Assembly: GCF_014648655.1 (NCBI RefSeq)
Contig: NZ_BMRN01000032.1
Span: 22,231 to 86,230 of the forward strand
DNA: 64,000 bases
Reading direction: 5' to 3'
DNA from: Streptomyces atratus
GTDB lineage: Bacteria > Actinomycetota > Actinomycetes > Streptomycetales > Streptomycetaceae
Under the pieces are notes generated by a model. It did no database searches and was not told the origin of the DNA. It saw nothing but the letters and a program-made list of their open reading frames with translations. Below, one piece after another: positions 32,604 through 50,405 of this stretch. The position numbers and the translations under genes are program-made. The first letter of the stretch is position 1; every line of letters begins with the position of its first letter.

Positions 32604-33814
32604 GGCGCGGCCCCATCAGGTGTGGTGTGGGAGACATCTGCGGTCGTGAGATCGAAGGTGGCCGCTCCATGGGCGGCACCGGGTCCTTGGGCTCGGGTGA
32701 CGATCGTGCCGTGCTGCACGCGTACCGCGTACTCGGTGGCGTCGTCGGCGTCCGGTACGCCGACGGCCGACGCCAGCAGACCGCGCTCGTCCAGGACGAG
32801 GCGGAGGCGTGGCCAGGCGCCGGGTTCGAACACGCGCCGCAGGCACCGGGCGAAGTCACCGGCCCTCAGCTGTACGAGGCGGCCGGTCTCGGCCGGGTCC
32901 GCCGTCGTGACGACCACGGTGATCCGGTCGCCGGTCCGTGCGGCGCGGACAGCCTCCTCGGCGGCTTTCAGGCGGTTGGTGCCGAGGAGCGTGATCACCC
33001 CGTCCTCGGCGAAGCCGACGGGGCGGTGCGTGATGAGATCCTGCAGCTCCTGCGGCGGGGACCAGCGGTCCCGGCAGGCTCGGGCCGGCGGGACGTAGGG
33101 CAGGTGCGGAGGGTTCCAGGTGTCGGCGAGGGCGAGCCCGCCCAGATGCGCGCAGGCCTGAACGATGTCGAAGGGGTCGCCGAAGCCGAGCGCCGGATCC
33201 GCCGAGGCCCCCGGGCCCTCCAGCAGCCTCAGGACCAGCTGGGCCCGCCGGACTTGGCGCACGAACGGGGCGTCGGCGGGCGCGTGCGACTCGAGCGCGA
33301 GTGCCAGCAGCAGAGCCTCGAGGTGGGTCACCTGTCCGAACGCGTCGCGGATCGGTTCGTCGTCGAGAACCCCGGCCGGCGAGCGGAGATGCGCCTGGCC
33401 GAAGGAGGGGGTGCCGTCGGCCAGGGGCATTCGTTCGAGCCAGGTCCGGGCGAATGCGCCCAACGCGTCGGCGATGGATCCCTCGGACGGTGCCGGAGGC
33501 TGCGGGACCGTGCTGGTGGTGCCAGACTCCGCGATGGCGTTCTGCTCCGTCGTGCCGCTCCGATTCGCGGAGTCGCTGTGCTCAGCCGTGGCGGCACGCT
33601 CGACCATGTCGACCAGCACCGCCAGATAGAGAGCGCGTTTGCTCGGGAAGTTCGAGTACACCGCGCCACGCGTCAGCTCGGCCCGCTCGGCGATCTCGTC
33701 CACCTTTGCCGCCGCGTAGCCGCGCTCGGTGAACTCCGCCTTCGCCGCGGCGAGTACGGCCGCGCGCGTGCGCTCCTGCTGCTGAGCCCGGGTCAGACGC
33801 ACCATCCGCGACAC
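32600..33814 (-). CDS. Long TetR-family regulator
   Basis: 404 residues, about twice the normal TetR length. The N-terminal helix-turn-helix is GYAAAKVDEIAERAELTRGAVYSNFPSKRALYLAVL. The usual TetR ligand domain extends to about residue 215. The last 190 residues contain an additional domain beginning at RDRWSPPQELQDLITHRPVGFAEDGVITLLGTN, of unknown fold. It leads the operon with the winged-helix and PPDK-like genes. Confidence 0.85.
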   Translation of the reverse strand: MSRMVRLTRAQQQERTRAAVLAAAKAEFTERGYAAAKVDEIAERAELTRGAVYSNFPSKRALYLAVLVDMVERAATAEHSDSANRSGTTEQNAIAESGTTSTVPQPPAPSEGSIADALGAFARTWLERMPLADGTPSFGQAHLRSPAGVLDDEPIRDAFGQVTHLEALLLALALESHAPADAPFVRQVRRAQLVLRLLEGPGASADPALGFGDPFDIVQACAHLGGLALADTWNPPHLPYVPPARACRDRWSPPQELQDLITHRPVGFAEDGVITLLGTNRLKAAEEAVRAARTGDRITVVVTTADPAETGRLVQLRAGDFARCLRRVFEPGAWPRLRLVLDERGLLASAVGVPDADDATEYAVRVQHGTIVTRAQGPGAAHGAATFDLTTADVSHTTPDGAAP

Positions 33815-34111
33815 CTCCCTGTCCGTTCGCCGCCGTTCACAGCAGAAGATACACGGAACATCCTGATGATGAGACCATCCGAGTCCCGGACCGTGCGAAG
33901 CGGACGGCTGTCGGCCGACCGGTTCAGGCTGCCGGTCGCCCAGGCCCGTAGGGGCCGGCCGGACGAGCCGTCAGAAAGCGCCGACCGGACCGGTGCGGTC
34001 GCCGTATTTCTCTATGGGTTCGTGAAGCTCCCTCCCTGCTGGGATGCACCGACTTCGGGATGCGCCAAGTAAATCCTTGCCCGAATCTTCAGGCGTTGAG
34101 ATCCTCGATCG

Positions 34112-34393
34112 ATGGCCGCACCTTATGGATTACTCAGCCGTAACGAGATCGAAGCCATTGCTTGCTGTGCCGTTCTCGGTGCCTATGAACCGCGACCGCG
34201 TTACTGTTTCGGGCTTTCTTTCATTGCGGTGGCTCCTGGAATTTCGCTGGTGGTGTGCCGTATAGCCTTCCGGCTCGCGCGTCGGCGTCTGCTGCGCCGG
34301 CTCCAGCGGTCCCACGGCGGTGTCCGGTTCGAGTGGCCGGACCTCCTCGCCGAGGTGCGCCGCCGTGATCGGAACACCTCCTTCCGCACGTGA
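34112..34393 (+). CDS. Possible small membrane protein
   Basis: 93-residue frame with one hydrophobic stretch (FGLSFIAVAPGISLVVCRIAF) followed by a basic tail (RLARRRLLRRLQRSHGG). The second half shows the strong third-position G/C bias of real Streptomyces genes; the first half does not and contains a rare TTA leucine codon. There is no good ribosome site. Either a small bldA-dependent gene or a degraded gene end. Confidence 0.3.
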   Translation: MAAPYGLLSRNEIEAIACCAVLGAYEPRPRYCFGLSFIAVAPGISLVVCRIAFRLARRRLLRRLQRSHGGVRFEWPDLLAEVRRRDRNTSFRT

Positions 34394-34595
34394 TGACCGT
34401 GTGTTTTGCCCTCCGGGTCCACCGGGATGATGGTCCGGTACGAAGGGTCATCATCGCTGTCTCGCCCTTGCGGCGCCAGGCTTCGACGGTGTCGGCGGCC
34501 GGAGAAATGATCAGCCCGCAGCGGTGCTGACGAATGCCCTGTACAGGATCTTCATCTTGACAGACATCGACCGAAAGCGATCAAATTTTCGCAGT

Positions 34596-34613
34596 GTCAC
34601 GGTGCTCCGTGAC
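34596..34613. terminator. Short perfect hairpin
   Basis: GTCACGG-TGCT-CCGTGAC, seven-base arms and four-base loop. It could end transcription from the small upstream frame, or be an operator. Confidence 0.35.
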
Positions 34614-34951
34614 CGAAGGGCGAGTAAGGAATCCGCTGGACGCGGATATTCTGCCATGGGGGGCGACTTTCGTATGCGAAGGCTGTGCGGTCTGCGCTTT
34701 TTCACCGCCACGACCATTGCTGTCGTCCTCTTCCCGCACCGGATCCGCCCGCGGCGGTATTACGCCGAAAAAGCATGGGTGAAATCCCATCGGTGTGCCC
34801 GCGCGGCGCCTGATTCCGTTCACGCCGGTTCGGCGCGGTGAGCCGCTGAGCCAAACCGGAAGCACCCACCACAGCAGCCCTCCCGGCTGCTCATTTCCTC
34901 CGACGCACGATCGCCCTCCGGCCCCCAACACGCACCCGAGGTGATTGATCA

Positions 34952-36013
34952 ATGATCGGTAGATTGAAAGCCCATGCCGCGCGCACGCCGGAGGTGTCCG
35001 GCTTCGACGTGCCGGGACGGGGCAGCGGGACGGGCACGTCCTCGGCCGCCGGGGCCGCTCAGTCATCGGCCATCGAGTGCGTGTCCGTCGCAGCCCTGAC
35101 GACCTCGGACACCCCGAGATCCGGTGGGGAGGACGAGGAGCACGTCCAACTGCTCGCAACGCTGCAGACACGGCTCCCGCCCATCGTCGTGCATCGTCCC
35201 ACGATGCGCGTCATCGACGGTGCACACCGGTTACGCGCAGCGGTCGTGCGCGGCGACGACCGGATCATGGTCCGCTACTTCGACGGCGCGGAGGCGGACG
35301 CCTTCGTGCTGGCGGTCCGGCTGAACAGCGAGCACGGACTGCCTCTGTCGCTGACCGACCGGAAGGCCGCGGCGGCCCGGATCGTCGCATCGCACCCCCA
35401 GTGGTCCGACCGCAGGATCGCGGAGGTCGTGGGGCTGGCGGCGAACACGGTGGGGGCGATACGGCAGCGTTCGACTGCGCAAAATGAGCAGCCGAACGCC
35501 AGTATCGGCCGGGACGGACGCATGCGCCCCCGCAACGGAGCCGAGGGACGGCTGCGCGCCGGGGAGTTGATGAAGGCCAACCCGGATGCCTCGCTGCGGG
35601 AGATCGCCAGGCTCGCCGGGATCTCGGCGGCCACGGCCAGCGACGTCCGGGCCCGGCTCAACCGTGGTGAGCCGCTGGTCACGCCGCAACAGCAGCAGGC
35701 CGGCGCGCGCGAAAGCCCTGCGGGTTCGGCGGCCCGGCGCTCCGTTCGGTCGGGCTGCCCGGCCAGCGAAGTCCTGCTGGTGAGCCTCAGCAAGGACCCC
35801 TCGCTGCGGCTCACCATGGCGGGCAAGATCCTGCTGCGTGCGCTGCGGGCCTCCTCGGTCGACGCCGATGGATGGTCCCGGATCGTGGACGCGGTCCCGC
35901 CCCACCGTCAGGAGGTCGTGGCCCGTCTCGCCCGGGAGTGCGCCAACGCGTGGCAGCTCCTGGCGGATCGGCTGGCGGAACGCACGTCCGAGGGATCGAC
36001 GGAGGCGGGTTGA
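34952..36013 (+). CDS. ilaB: StrR/NovG-like ParB-fold pathway regulator
   Basis: 353-residue DNA-binding regulator of the StrR/NovG type. The ParB-like N-domain has PPIVVHRPTMRVIDGAHRLRAAVVRGDDRIMVRYFDGAEADAFVLAVRLNSEHGLPLSL. A helix-turn-helix follows: HPQWSDRRIAEVVGLAANTVGAIRQR. A second helix-turn-helix-like stretch is ASLREIARLAGISAATASDVRARL. StrR is 350 residues, so the length fits. Such proteins activate biosynthetic genes by binding long inverted repeats of GTTC...GAAC type. A GAGGTGAT ribosome site precedes the ATG. The letter is extrapolated backwards from the recalled order of the ilamycin genes. Confidence 0.82.
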   Translation: MIGRLKAHAARTPEVSGFDVPGRGSGTGTSSAAGAAQSSAIECVSVAALTTSDTPRSGGEDEEHVQLLATLQTRLPPIVVHRPTMRVIDGAHRLRAAVVRGDDRIMVRYFDGAEADAFVLAVRLNSEHGLPLSLTDRKAAAARIVASHPQWSDRRIAEVVGLAANTVGAIRQRSTAQNEQPNASIGRDGRMRPRNGAEGRLRAGELMKANPDASLREIARLAGISAATASDVRARLNRGEPLVTPQQQQAGARESPAGSAARRSVRSGCPASEVLLVSLSKDPSLRLTMAGKILLRALRASSVDADGWSRIVDAVPPHRQEVVARLARECANAWQLLADRLAERTSEGSTEAG

Positions 36014-36029
36014 AGCAGGGCACCGGGGC

Positions 36030-36072
36030 CACGCCGGGACGCGGGCCGGGCTGTGCGTCCGGTCCCGGCGTG
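36030..36072. terminator. Hairpin between convergent ilaB-like and ilaC-like genes
   Basis: CACGCCGGGAC (36030-36040) and GTCCCGGCGTG (36062-36072) are perfect 11-base arms with a 21-base loop, placed exactly between two converging genes. Confidence 0.7.
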
Positions 36073-36086
36073 CGTGCCCATCGCGC

Positions 36087-36890
36087 TCAGGGGGTGTCGA
36101 GGAACGCGCGGACGTCGTGGACGAACTCCGGGGCCGCCAGGATGTTGTGGCCCCGTCGCGGGTACCGCACCAACCGGGCCCCGGGTATCCCGGCGGCGGT
36201 CTCGTCGAACATCTCCGGCGGACACATGTGGTCGCGGCCGCCGCACAGCACAAGGGTGGGTGCCGTCACCTCGGCCAGCCGGTCCCGGACATCGAAGGAG
36301 TCCTCGGCCAGCAGCATCGCCTTCATGTCCGAGGGGTCCGGCGGCGGTGGATCCAGGCGGCCCGCGAGCCACAGGGGGGCCACCAGCAGGCGTTGCAGCA
36401 CCGGGTTGCGGGTGATGGCGGGAGCGGCCCGGTGCATGCCGGAGCGGCCTCGTTCGGCCGCCGCGAGCAGGTCCCGGTGGAAACGGCTGCCGGCCGACCC
36501 CAGGGCGTACGCGGTACTGGCCAGGACCAGCCGGTCCACCGCTTCGGGGTGATCGACCGCCACTTGGAGGGCGATCGAGCCACCGGTCCCGTGGCCGAGT
36601 ACGGGAACGGGGCCGGAGAACCGTGTGCGCAGCGCCTCGGCGTGCTCGTCGGCCAGCTCACCCATCGTCGTGCCGACCGGCATGCCCGGGCGGCGGTTGG
36701 TCCAGAAGACCTCGTACCCCGCGGCGACGAACGGAGCCACCAGCCGGGCCGCTCTCCTGCGCTGCGGCCCGGGGGGCGGCACCGTGTGCGTCATCGTGAA
36801 TCCGGACAGGTAGACCAGCGGCTTCCCGGAGCCGAAGGCCAGATGGGGCAGGCCGGTGCTGAATGTGCCCTGCCTGGTCGGAAAATCCAT
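36087..36890 (-). CDS. ilaC: Alpha/beta-hydrolase-fold protein without nucleophile serine
   Basis: 267-residue alpha/beta-hydrolase fold. The oxyanion region is LVYLSGFTMTHTVPPPG, the acid is in PTLVLCGGRDHMCPPEMF, and the His is in RYPRRGHNILAAPEF. The nucleophile elbow, normally G-x-S-x-G, reads VLGHGTGGSIALQ, so glycine stands where serine is expected; I checked the codon (GGG). Either it is not a hydrolase or it uses another residue. It is divergent from the P450 gene ilaD. The letter comes from recalled ilamycin gene order. Confidence 0.78.
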   Translation of the reverse strand: MDFPTRQGTFSTGLPHLAFGSGKPLVYLSGFTMTHTVPPPGPQRRRAARLVAPFVAAGYEVFWTNRRPGMPVGTTMGELADEHAEALRTRFSGPVPVLGHGTGGSIALQVAVDHPEAVDRLVLASTAYALGSAGSRFHRDLLAAAERGRSGMHRAAPAITRNPVLQRLLVAPLWLAGRLDPPPPDPSDMKAMLLAEDSFDVRDRLAEVTAPTLVLCGGRDHMCPPEMFDETAAGIPGARLVRYPRRGHNILAAPEFVHDVRAFLDTP

Positions 36891-36911
36891 GGGAAACCTC
36901 TCGTTATTGTT

Positions 36912-36969
36912 CTGACGTTCCGAGCGTTCGTGGTCACATCTCGTGTGCGCGGCTACGCTGACGTTCGGA
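36912..36969. repeat. Direct repeats in the ilaC/ilaD divergent promoter
   Basis: CTGACGTTCCGA (36912-36923) recurs as CTGACGTTCGGA (36958-36969), 11 of 12 bases identical and 46 bases apart. It could be a regulator binding site for the divergent pair. Confidence 0.45.
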
Positions 36970-36989
36970 ACGGGGCCACCAAATATCGC

Positions 36990-38234
36990 ATGAATGAGAC
37001 GAGTTGGTCATCGGGCCGATTGTCCGGCTGGTTTCAGAGAAGAGGCGAGGTGTCGGGGTTGTCTGCCGTACTGCATCTGCATCAGCTGGGTCCGTTACCG
37101 CAATTCATGACCGGTGCTTTCACCGCTCCGGTGAAACGCATACGGACCCCGCCCGGCGACGCCATGTGGTTGGTGAGCGACTACGTCCTGGGCCGCCGGG
37201 TGCTGTCCGACCGGCGGTTCAGCCGGGCCGCCGCGGTAGTCCCCGGTGCCCCACGGCTGAACTCGGCGGCTCCGTCCCCCACGTCCATCATGAGCCTGGA
37301 CGGCACCGACCACGCCCGGTTGCGCAGGATCGTCGCGGCGGCCTTCACCACGGGGAAGGTGGCCGCCCTGGCCCCGCTGGTGCAGCGGACCGCGGCGGAC
37401 CTCCTGGAGGGTATGAGCCACTGCGGCAGCCCCGCCGACCTGGTGACTTCTTTCGCCGAACCCCTGCCCGTGGCCGTACTGGGCACCCTGCTCGGGGTGC
37501 CCGTCGAAGACCGGGAGATCTTCGACTCCTCCGTGGAGGTGCTGTTCGACATCACCGCCAGCAGCGATCTGGAGAAGAGCCGGCAACGGCTCCTGCTGGT
37601 CGACTACATGTCCACCCTCATCGACCGCAAGCGGCAACGTGACGACAACGACCTGCTGACCGACCTCATCCGGGCCCATGACGGCGACGCCCTGTCCAAG
37701 GCCGAACTCGTCAGTCTCGGCCTGGCACTTCTCACCGCCGGCTATGAGACGACGGTGGGGCAGATCAGCCTTGCCGCACTGGCGATACTCCAAGGAGGCG
37801 TTCCCAGGGAATTCGTCAAGGATGAGTCACGGGTGAACGAATTGGTCGAAGAATTGTTGCGCGCCAACCCGTCCACGGCCCTCAGTTTTCCGCGGGTGGC
37901 TCTTGAGGACGTCGAACTCGGTGATATCAGCATCCGGGCGGGTGAAGCGGTGGTGGTTTCCTTGCTGCACGGAAACCGCGACGACAGGGCATTTACCGAA
38001 CCTGAAATTCTGCGAGAAGACCGGTCGGCGGCCCACCTCACCTTCGGGCACGGAATACACCGTTGTCTCGGAGCACCGCTGGCGAGGCTGCAGGTACGAA
38101 CGGCGCTGCTGCAGCTGTTCGCGTTCTTCCCCGCGCTGCGGTTGACCGAGGACGAGCCCACGGCGCGCTCCGCCGTGGTGTGGAAGGACGGGCTGATCAC
38201 GCGCGGGCTGGACTCGTTGCGGGTGACCTGGTGA
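36990..38234 (+). CDS. ilaD: Cytochrome P450
   Basis: 414-residue bacterial class I P450. The I-helix reads ALLTAGYETTVGQ, so the acid-alcohol pair (Glu-Thr) is present. K-helix ExxR is in ELVEELLRANP, and the heme-thiolate loop is FGHGIHRCLGAPLARLQ with Cys359. The ATG at 36990 gives a normal length. Its position ahead of the PKS gene matches ilaD. In ilamycin biosynthesis a cluster P450 oxidises the side chain of a leucine residue in the assembled peptide; from memory this is IlaD, but the sequence cannot prove it. Electron partners are not encoded nearby. Confidence 0.9.
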   Translation: MNETSWSSGRLSGWFQRRGEVSGLSAVLHLHQLGPLPQFMTGAFTAPVKRIRTPPGDAMWLVSDYVLGRRVLSDRRFSRAAAVVPGAPRLNSAAPSPTSIMSLDGTDHARLRRIVAAAFTTGKVAALAPLVQRTAADLLEGMSHCGSPADLVTSFAEPLPVAVLGTLLGVPVEDREIFDSSVEVLFDITASSDLEKSRQRLLLVDYMSTLIDRKRQRDDNDLLTDLIRAHDGDALSKAELVSLGLALLTAGYETTVGQISLAALAILQGGVPREFVKDESRVNELVEELLRANPSTALSFPRVALEDVELGDISIRAGEAVVVSLLHGNRDDRAFTEPEILREDRSAAHLTFGHGIHRCLGAPLARLQVRTALLQLFAFFPALRLTEDEPTARSAVVWKDGLITRGLDSLRVTW

Positions 38235-38373
38235 GTCGTCAGCCGGGCAGCCCACGGCCGACCGGAGAGCCATGAGGGCCGGGGCGCGGCTCCTGAGAGA
38301 CCGGTAGCTCCAGAAGGCCGGCGAAACCAAGGCAGGCAGAACCAGAAGGACCAGAAGGGGCGGAGAACCGACA

Positions 38374-47668
<9,295 letters not shown>

Positions 47669-47679
<11 letters not shown>

Positions 47680-48412
47680 TGCGGGCCGCTGGACGATGTC
47701 CTTCAACCCGGGTCCGGAATCCCGGTTCCGCCTGGTCTGCTTCCCGCACGCCGGCGGTTCGGCCGGCTCCTTCTTCCCGCTGGTGCGCGCCGCGCCGCCC
47801 GGTCTCGAGGTGGTCGGCGTCCAGTACCCGGGGCGGCAGTGGCGTCGTACTGAGCCGGCCGTCGCCGACATCCACGGGCTGGCGCGCGGCGCGGCCGACG
47901 CGCTGCTGGCCGAGCGGGATCTGCCGACCGCAGTCCTCGGCCACAGCATGGGCGCGCTGGTCGCCTTCGAGACCGTTCGGCTGCTGGAGGAGAAGCGGCC
48001 GGGGGCCGTCACCCACCTCTTCGCGTCCGGCAGCCGGGCGCCGTCCTGCCACACGGGCGAGGCCCGCCCGGCGCGGTGGAGCGACGAGCGGATCATCGCC
48101 GAGTTGCGTGGACTGGGCGGGACCGGCGACCGGCTCATCTCCGACGAGGAGGGACTGCGGTCGGCCTTACCGGCGCTGCGCGACGACTACCGGGCGCTGG
48201 CTGCCTACCGCCCGGCGCCCGGCGCCCGCGTCGGGGTGCCGCTCACCGTGCTCGTCGGGCGTGAGGACCCGAAGGCGGGGCCGGAGCACGCCGCCGACTG
48301 GCAGCCGCACACCGATGCGGCATTCGATTTCCGGGTATTTCCCGGTGGTCACTTCTTCCTCAACGAGAACGTCGCCGAACTGCTGGATCTCGTACGGATA
48401 CGGCAGCTGTAA
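47669..48412 (+). CDS. ilaF: Type II thioesterase
   Basis: 247-residue editing thioesterase of PKS/NRPS clusters. N-terminal FRLVCFPHAGGSAGSFFPL is the typical start. The nucleophile is Ser93 in LGHSMGALVAFE, with Asp in VGREDPKAGPEH and His in FPGGHFFLNE. It probably clears misprimed carrier domains, or releases the hexenoyl chain from the PKS, which has no thioesterase of its own. It overlaps the PKS end by 11 bases. Its last codons and stop lie inside the left inverted repeat of an insertion-sequence relic. Confidence 0.92.
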
Positions 48413-48825
48413 GTCTTGACCGTTGAGGCGTTGAAGCAGGTCGGGGGGCCTGCGGGCATGGGCACGGCCACCGTCACCACGGACGTTCGTGAGGACGAAC
48501 ATGGACCAGGTGGCCGTGGAGGCCACGACAGCCGAGCAGGTGTGGGCAGCTGCGTTCGGGCGGTGATGGCCGATCTGGCAGGGTGTTTCCCCCGGCGGAC
48601 TCGCGGCTGCTGGCGCGGGAGATGACGTACGCGATGCCGATGGGGCTGGAGCGTCGCAACTGCTGGACCCCGGCCGAGGCGCTCGGCCATGACGGGCCGC
48701 ACCCGGTCCACCTGGCGCCGCCGTCATCAGCACCGATCCGCCGCCTGCCATCAGCGCTGGAACGACGCCACCGCGGCAGCAACCACATGACCCGACCACC
48801 AATATCAAGACTTACAACTGCCGTA
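48399..48825. mobile_element. Internally deleted insertion-sequence relic with terminal inverted repeats
   Basis: A 21-base segment at 48399-48419 (inner part TGTAAGTCTTGA) is repeated inverted at 48805-48825 with one mismatch. Between them are pieces of an IS701-like transposase N-terminus: VMADLAGCFPR, then, in another frame, LLAREMTYAMPMGLERRNCWTPAEALGHDGPH. The catalytic core is gone, leaving a 427-base element like a MITE. The left repeat contains the last four codons and the stop of ilaF. I see no certain target duplication. Confidence 0.7.
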
Positions 48826-48946
48826 ACAGAGCGGCCTTGTTATGCGGCAACGCCCGTGAGACGCTTTTCGGCGTCACCAGAAGCTTCACTGTCAATATCG
48901 CAAAAACAATGTCGCAAAATATGCAGGAAAAAGAATCGGAGAAGCG

Positions 48947-49186
48947 ATGTCGAATCCGTTCGAGGATGAAAGCGCGTCGTACGTCGTATTGGTCAACGAT
49001 GAACTGCAGTATTCGCTGTGGCCGGTGGTCATCGACATTCCCGAAGGCTGGCGCCCGGTGTTCGGCGAGGCCGAGAGGGGCGCGTGCCTGGAGTACATAG
49101 ACCAGCACTGGACGGACACGCGCCCCAAGAGCCTGGTGGACGCGATGAGCACGGCGGCCGGTGACACGGGCCGCCGCACCGGGTGA
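48947..49186 (+). CDS. ilaG: MbtH-like protein
   Basis: 79-residue MbtH protein, needed for folding or activity of many NRPS adenylation domains. Family signature residues are present: NPFED, SLWPVVIDIPEGWRPVFGEA and CLEYIDQHWTDTRPKSL, with the conserved tryptophans. The ribosome site GGAGAAG is six to seven bases before the ATG. The C-terminus overlaps the aminotransferase start. The partner is presumably IlaS. Confidence 0.95.
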   Translation: MSNPFEDESASYVVLVNDELQYSLWPVVIDIPEGWRPVFGEAERGACLEYIDQHWTDTRPKSLVDAMSTAAGDTGRRTG

Positions 49187-50328
49187 TGACTCCGGCCGGC
49201 GCGGACCGTCCGGCCGCGCCCCGGCCGCGGGTCCGGCCGGACCTGGACGGCCTGCCGCTGTTCCGGGGGCGTGCTGCCGAGGGCGGGATGATCGGCCTGG
49301 ACTGCAACGAATCGCCGTTCGCACCACCCGTCGCCGTCTCGGACGCGATATCCGCGGCCGCGGGAGAGCTGAACCGCTATCCCGACAACGCGGCCATAGA
49401 CCTCACGGCCCGGCTCGCCGAGCGGTACGGGGTGTCGCCCGCCAACCTCACGCTGGGCGCCGGTTCGGTGGGCCTGTGCGTGCAGCTGATCCAGATCGCC
49501 TGCGCGGCGGGTGACGAAGTGATCATCCCCTGGCGCTCGTTCGAGGTCTATCCCGCCATCGCGCGCACAGCGGGCGCGGTGGTACGCCGGGTCCCGCTGA
49601 CCCCGGAACACACCCTGGACCTCCCGGCCATGGCCGCGGCGATCTCCGACCGTACCCGGCTGGTCTTCGTGTGCTCGCCCAACAACCCGACCGGGTCGGC
49701 CGTGTCCCGCGCCGAGGTGGAGCGGTTCCTCGGCGTGGTGCCGTCGGACGTCCTGGTCGTCCTGGACGAGGCGTACGCGGAGTTCACCACGGGCGACGCC
49801 GACCCGCTCGACGGGTTCGGTCTGGTGCGCGACCGGCTGAGGCAGGGCCGGACCAATGCGGTCGCGCTGCGTACCTTCTCCAAGGCGTACGGACTGGCCG
49901 GGCTGCGGGTCGGCTACTGCCTGTCCGCCGTGCCGGTGGCCGAACTGCTGGGCCGGGTGGCGGTCCCGTACGCGGTCGCCACCCTCGCACAGCGGGCCGC
50001 GGTCGCGGCACTGGACTGCGAGGAGGAGGTACGGGGGCGCTGCCGACATCTCGTGGGGGAGCGGGAGCGGGTGCGTACCGCGCTGCTCGATGCCGGCTGG
50101 GACGTGCCGGTCAGCGGCGCGAACTTCCTGTGGCTGCCCATCGGTTCGGCCGCGGAGTCCTTCGCCGCGCACTGCCGTGAACGGCGGATCCTGGTCAAGG
50201 CCTTCCCCGGCGAGGGGGTACGGGTGACGGTCGGTGCGGACGCCGAGAACGACGCCCTCCTGGCCGCTGCGGGGCAGTTCGCCCAGGTCGGCGCGGTGGA
50301 TGTCGTCCGGTCGGCCCCGCTCGGCTGA
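49186..50328 (+). CDS. ilaH: HisC-like PLP aminotransferase
   Basis: 380-residue class I/II aminotransferase similar to histidinol-phosphate aminotransferase. Landmarks are DCNESPFAPP at the N-terminus, SPNNPTGSAVSR, VLDEAYAEF, and the PLP lysine K233 in RTFSKAYGLAGLRVGY. No histidine genes are near, so a pathway role is likely: amination of a 2-oxo acid, here proposed as 2-oxo-4-hexenoate to give 2-amino-4-hexenoate. The ATG at 49186 overlaps the MbtH stop (TGATG); a GTG at 49183 is one codon earlier. Confidence 0.88.
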   Translation: MTPAGADRPAAPRPRVRPDLDGLPLFRGRAAEGGMIGLDCNESPFAPPVAVSDAISAAAGELNRYPDNAAIDLTARLAERYGVSPANLTLGAGSVGLCVQLIQIACAAGDEVIIPWRSFEVYPAIARTAGAVVRRVPLTPEHTLDLPAMAAAISDRTRLVFVCSPNNPTGSAVSRAEVERFLGVVPSDVLVVLDEAYAEFTTGDADPLDGFGLVRDRLRQGRTNAVALRTFSKAYGLAGLRVGYCLSAVPVAELLGRVAVPYAVATLAQRAAVAALDCEEEVRGRCRHLVGERERVRTALLDAGWDVPVSGANFLWLPIGSAAESFAAHCRERRILVKAFPGEGVRVTVGADAENDALLAAAGQFAQVGAVDVVRSAPLG

Positions 50329-50355
50329 GGAGGCTCGCCCGACACCAACCACTGG

Positions 50356-50390
50356 ACTTCAACTTCTGGTTGACAAGCTTCGGTTGAAGT
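50356..50390. promoter_or_regulatory. Inverted-repeat operator candidate before ilaI
   Basis: ACTTCAAC (50356-50363) and GTTGAAGT (50383-50390) are perfect eight-base arms 19 bases apart, with an internal GGTTGA copy. It lies 16 bases before the ilaI start. It resembles the TTCAAC/GTTGAA arms bound by StrR/NovG-type proteins, but the spacing is longer than their 11 bases. Confidence 0.55.
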
Positions 50391-50405
50391 CGTCAGTATC
50401 CTCCC

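Larger units (their letters stand above)
33815..34951. other. 1.1-kb divergent intergenic region at the cluster border
   Basis: Lies between the minus-strand TetR operon and the StrR-like regulator. It is visibly less GC-rich than its flanks. It holds one possible small gene (34112-34393), widely spaced arms TGATGACC (34391-34398) and GGTCATCA (34446-34453), and a tight hairpin at 34596-34613. It plausibly contains the promoters for both sides and is the left border of the biosynthetic cluster. Confidence 0.5.

Noticed and set aside
31894..32859. Upstream extension of the PPDK-like reading frame
   Set aside because: The extension has no domain and overlaps the winged-helix gene in another frame. 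Homology starts at the ATG at 31893.
34391..34453. Widely spaced TGATGACC/GGTCATCA arms as mobile-element ends
   Set aside because: The enclosed 47 bases contain no transposase remnant and no target duplication is visible; eight-base arms can occur by chance.
48416..48946. Possible small genes between ilaF and ilaG
   Set aside because: The short frames are pieces of one transposase in different phases within an inverted-repeat-bounded relic, not separate genes.
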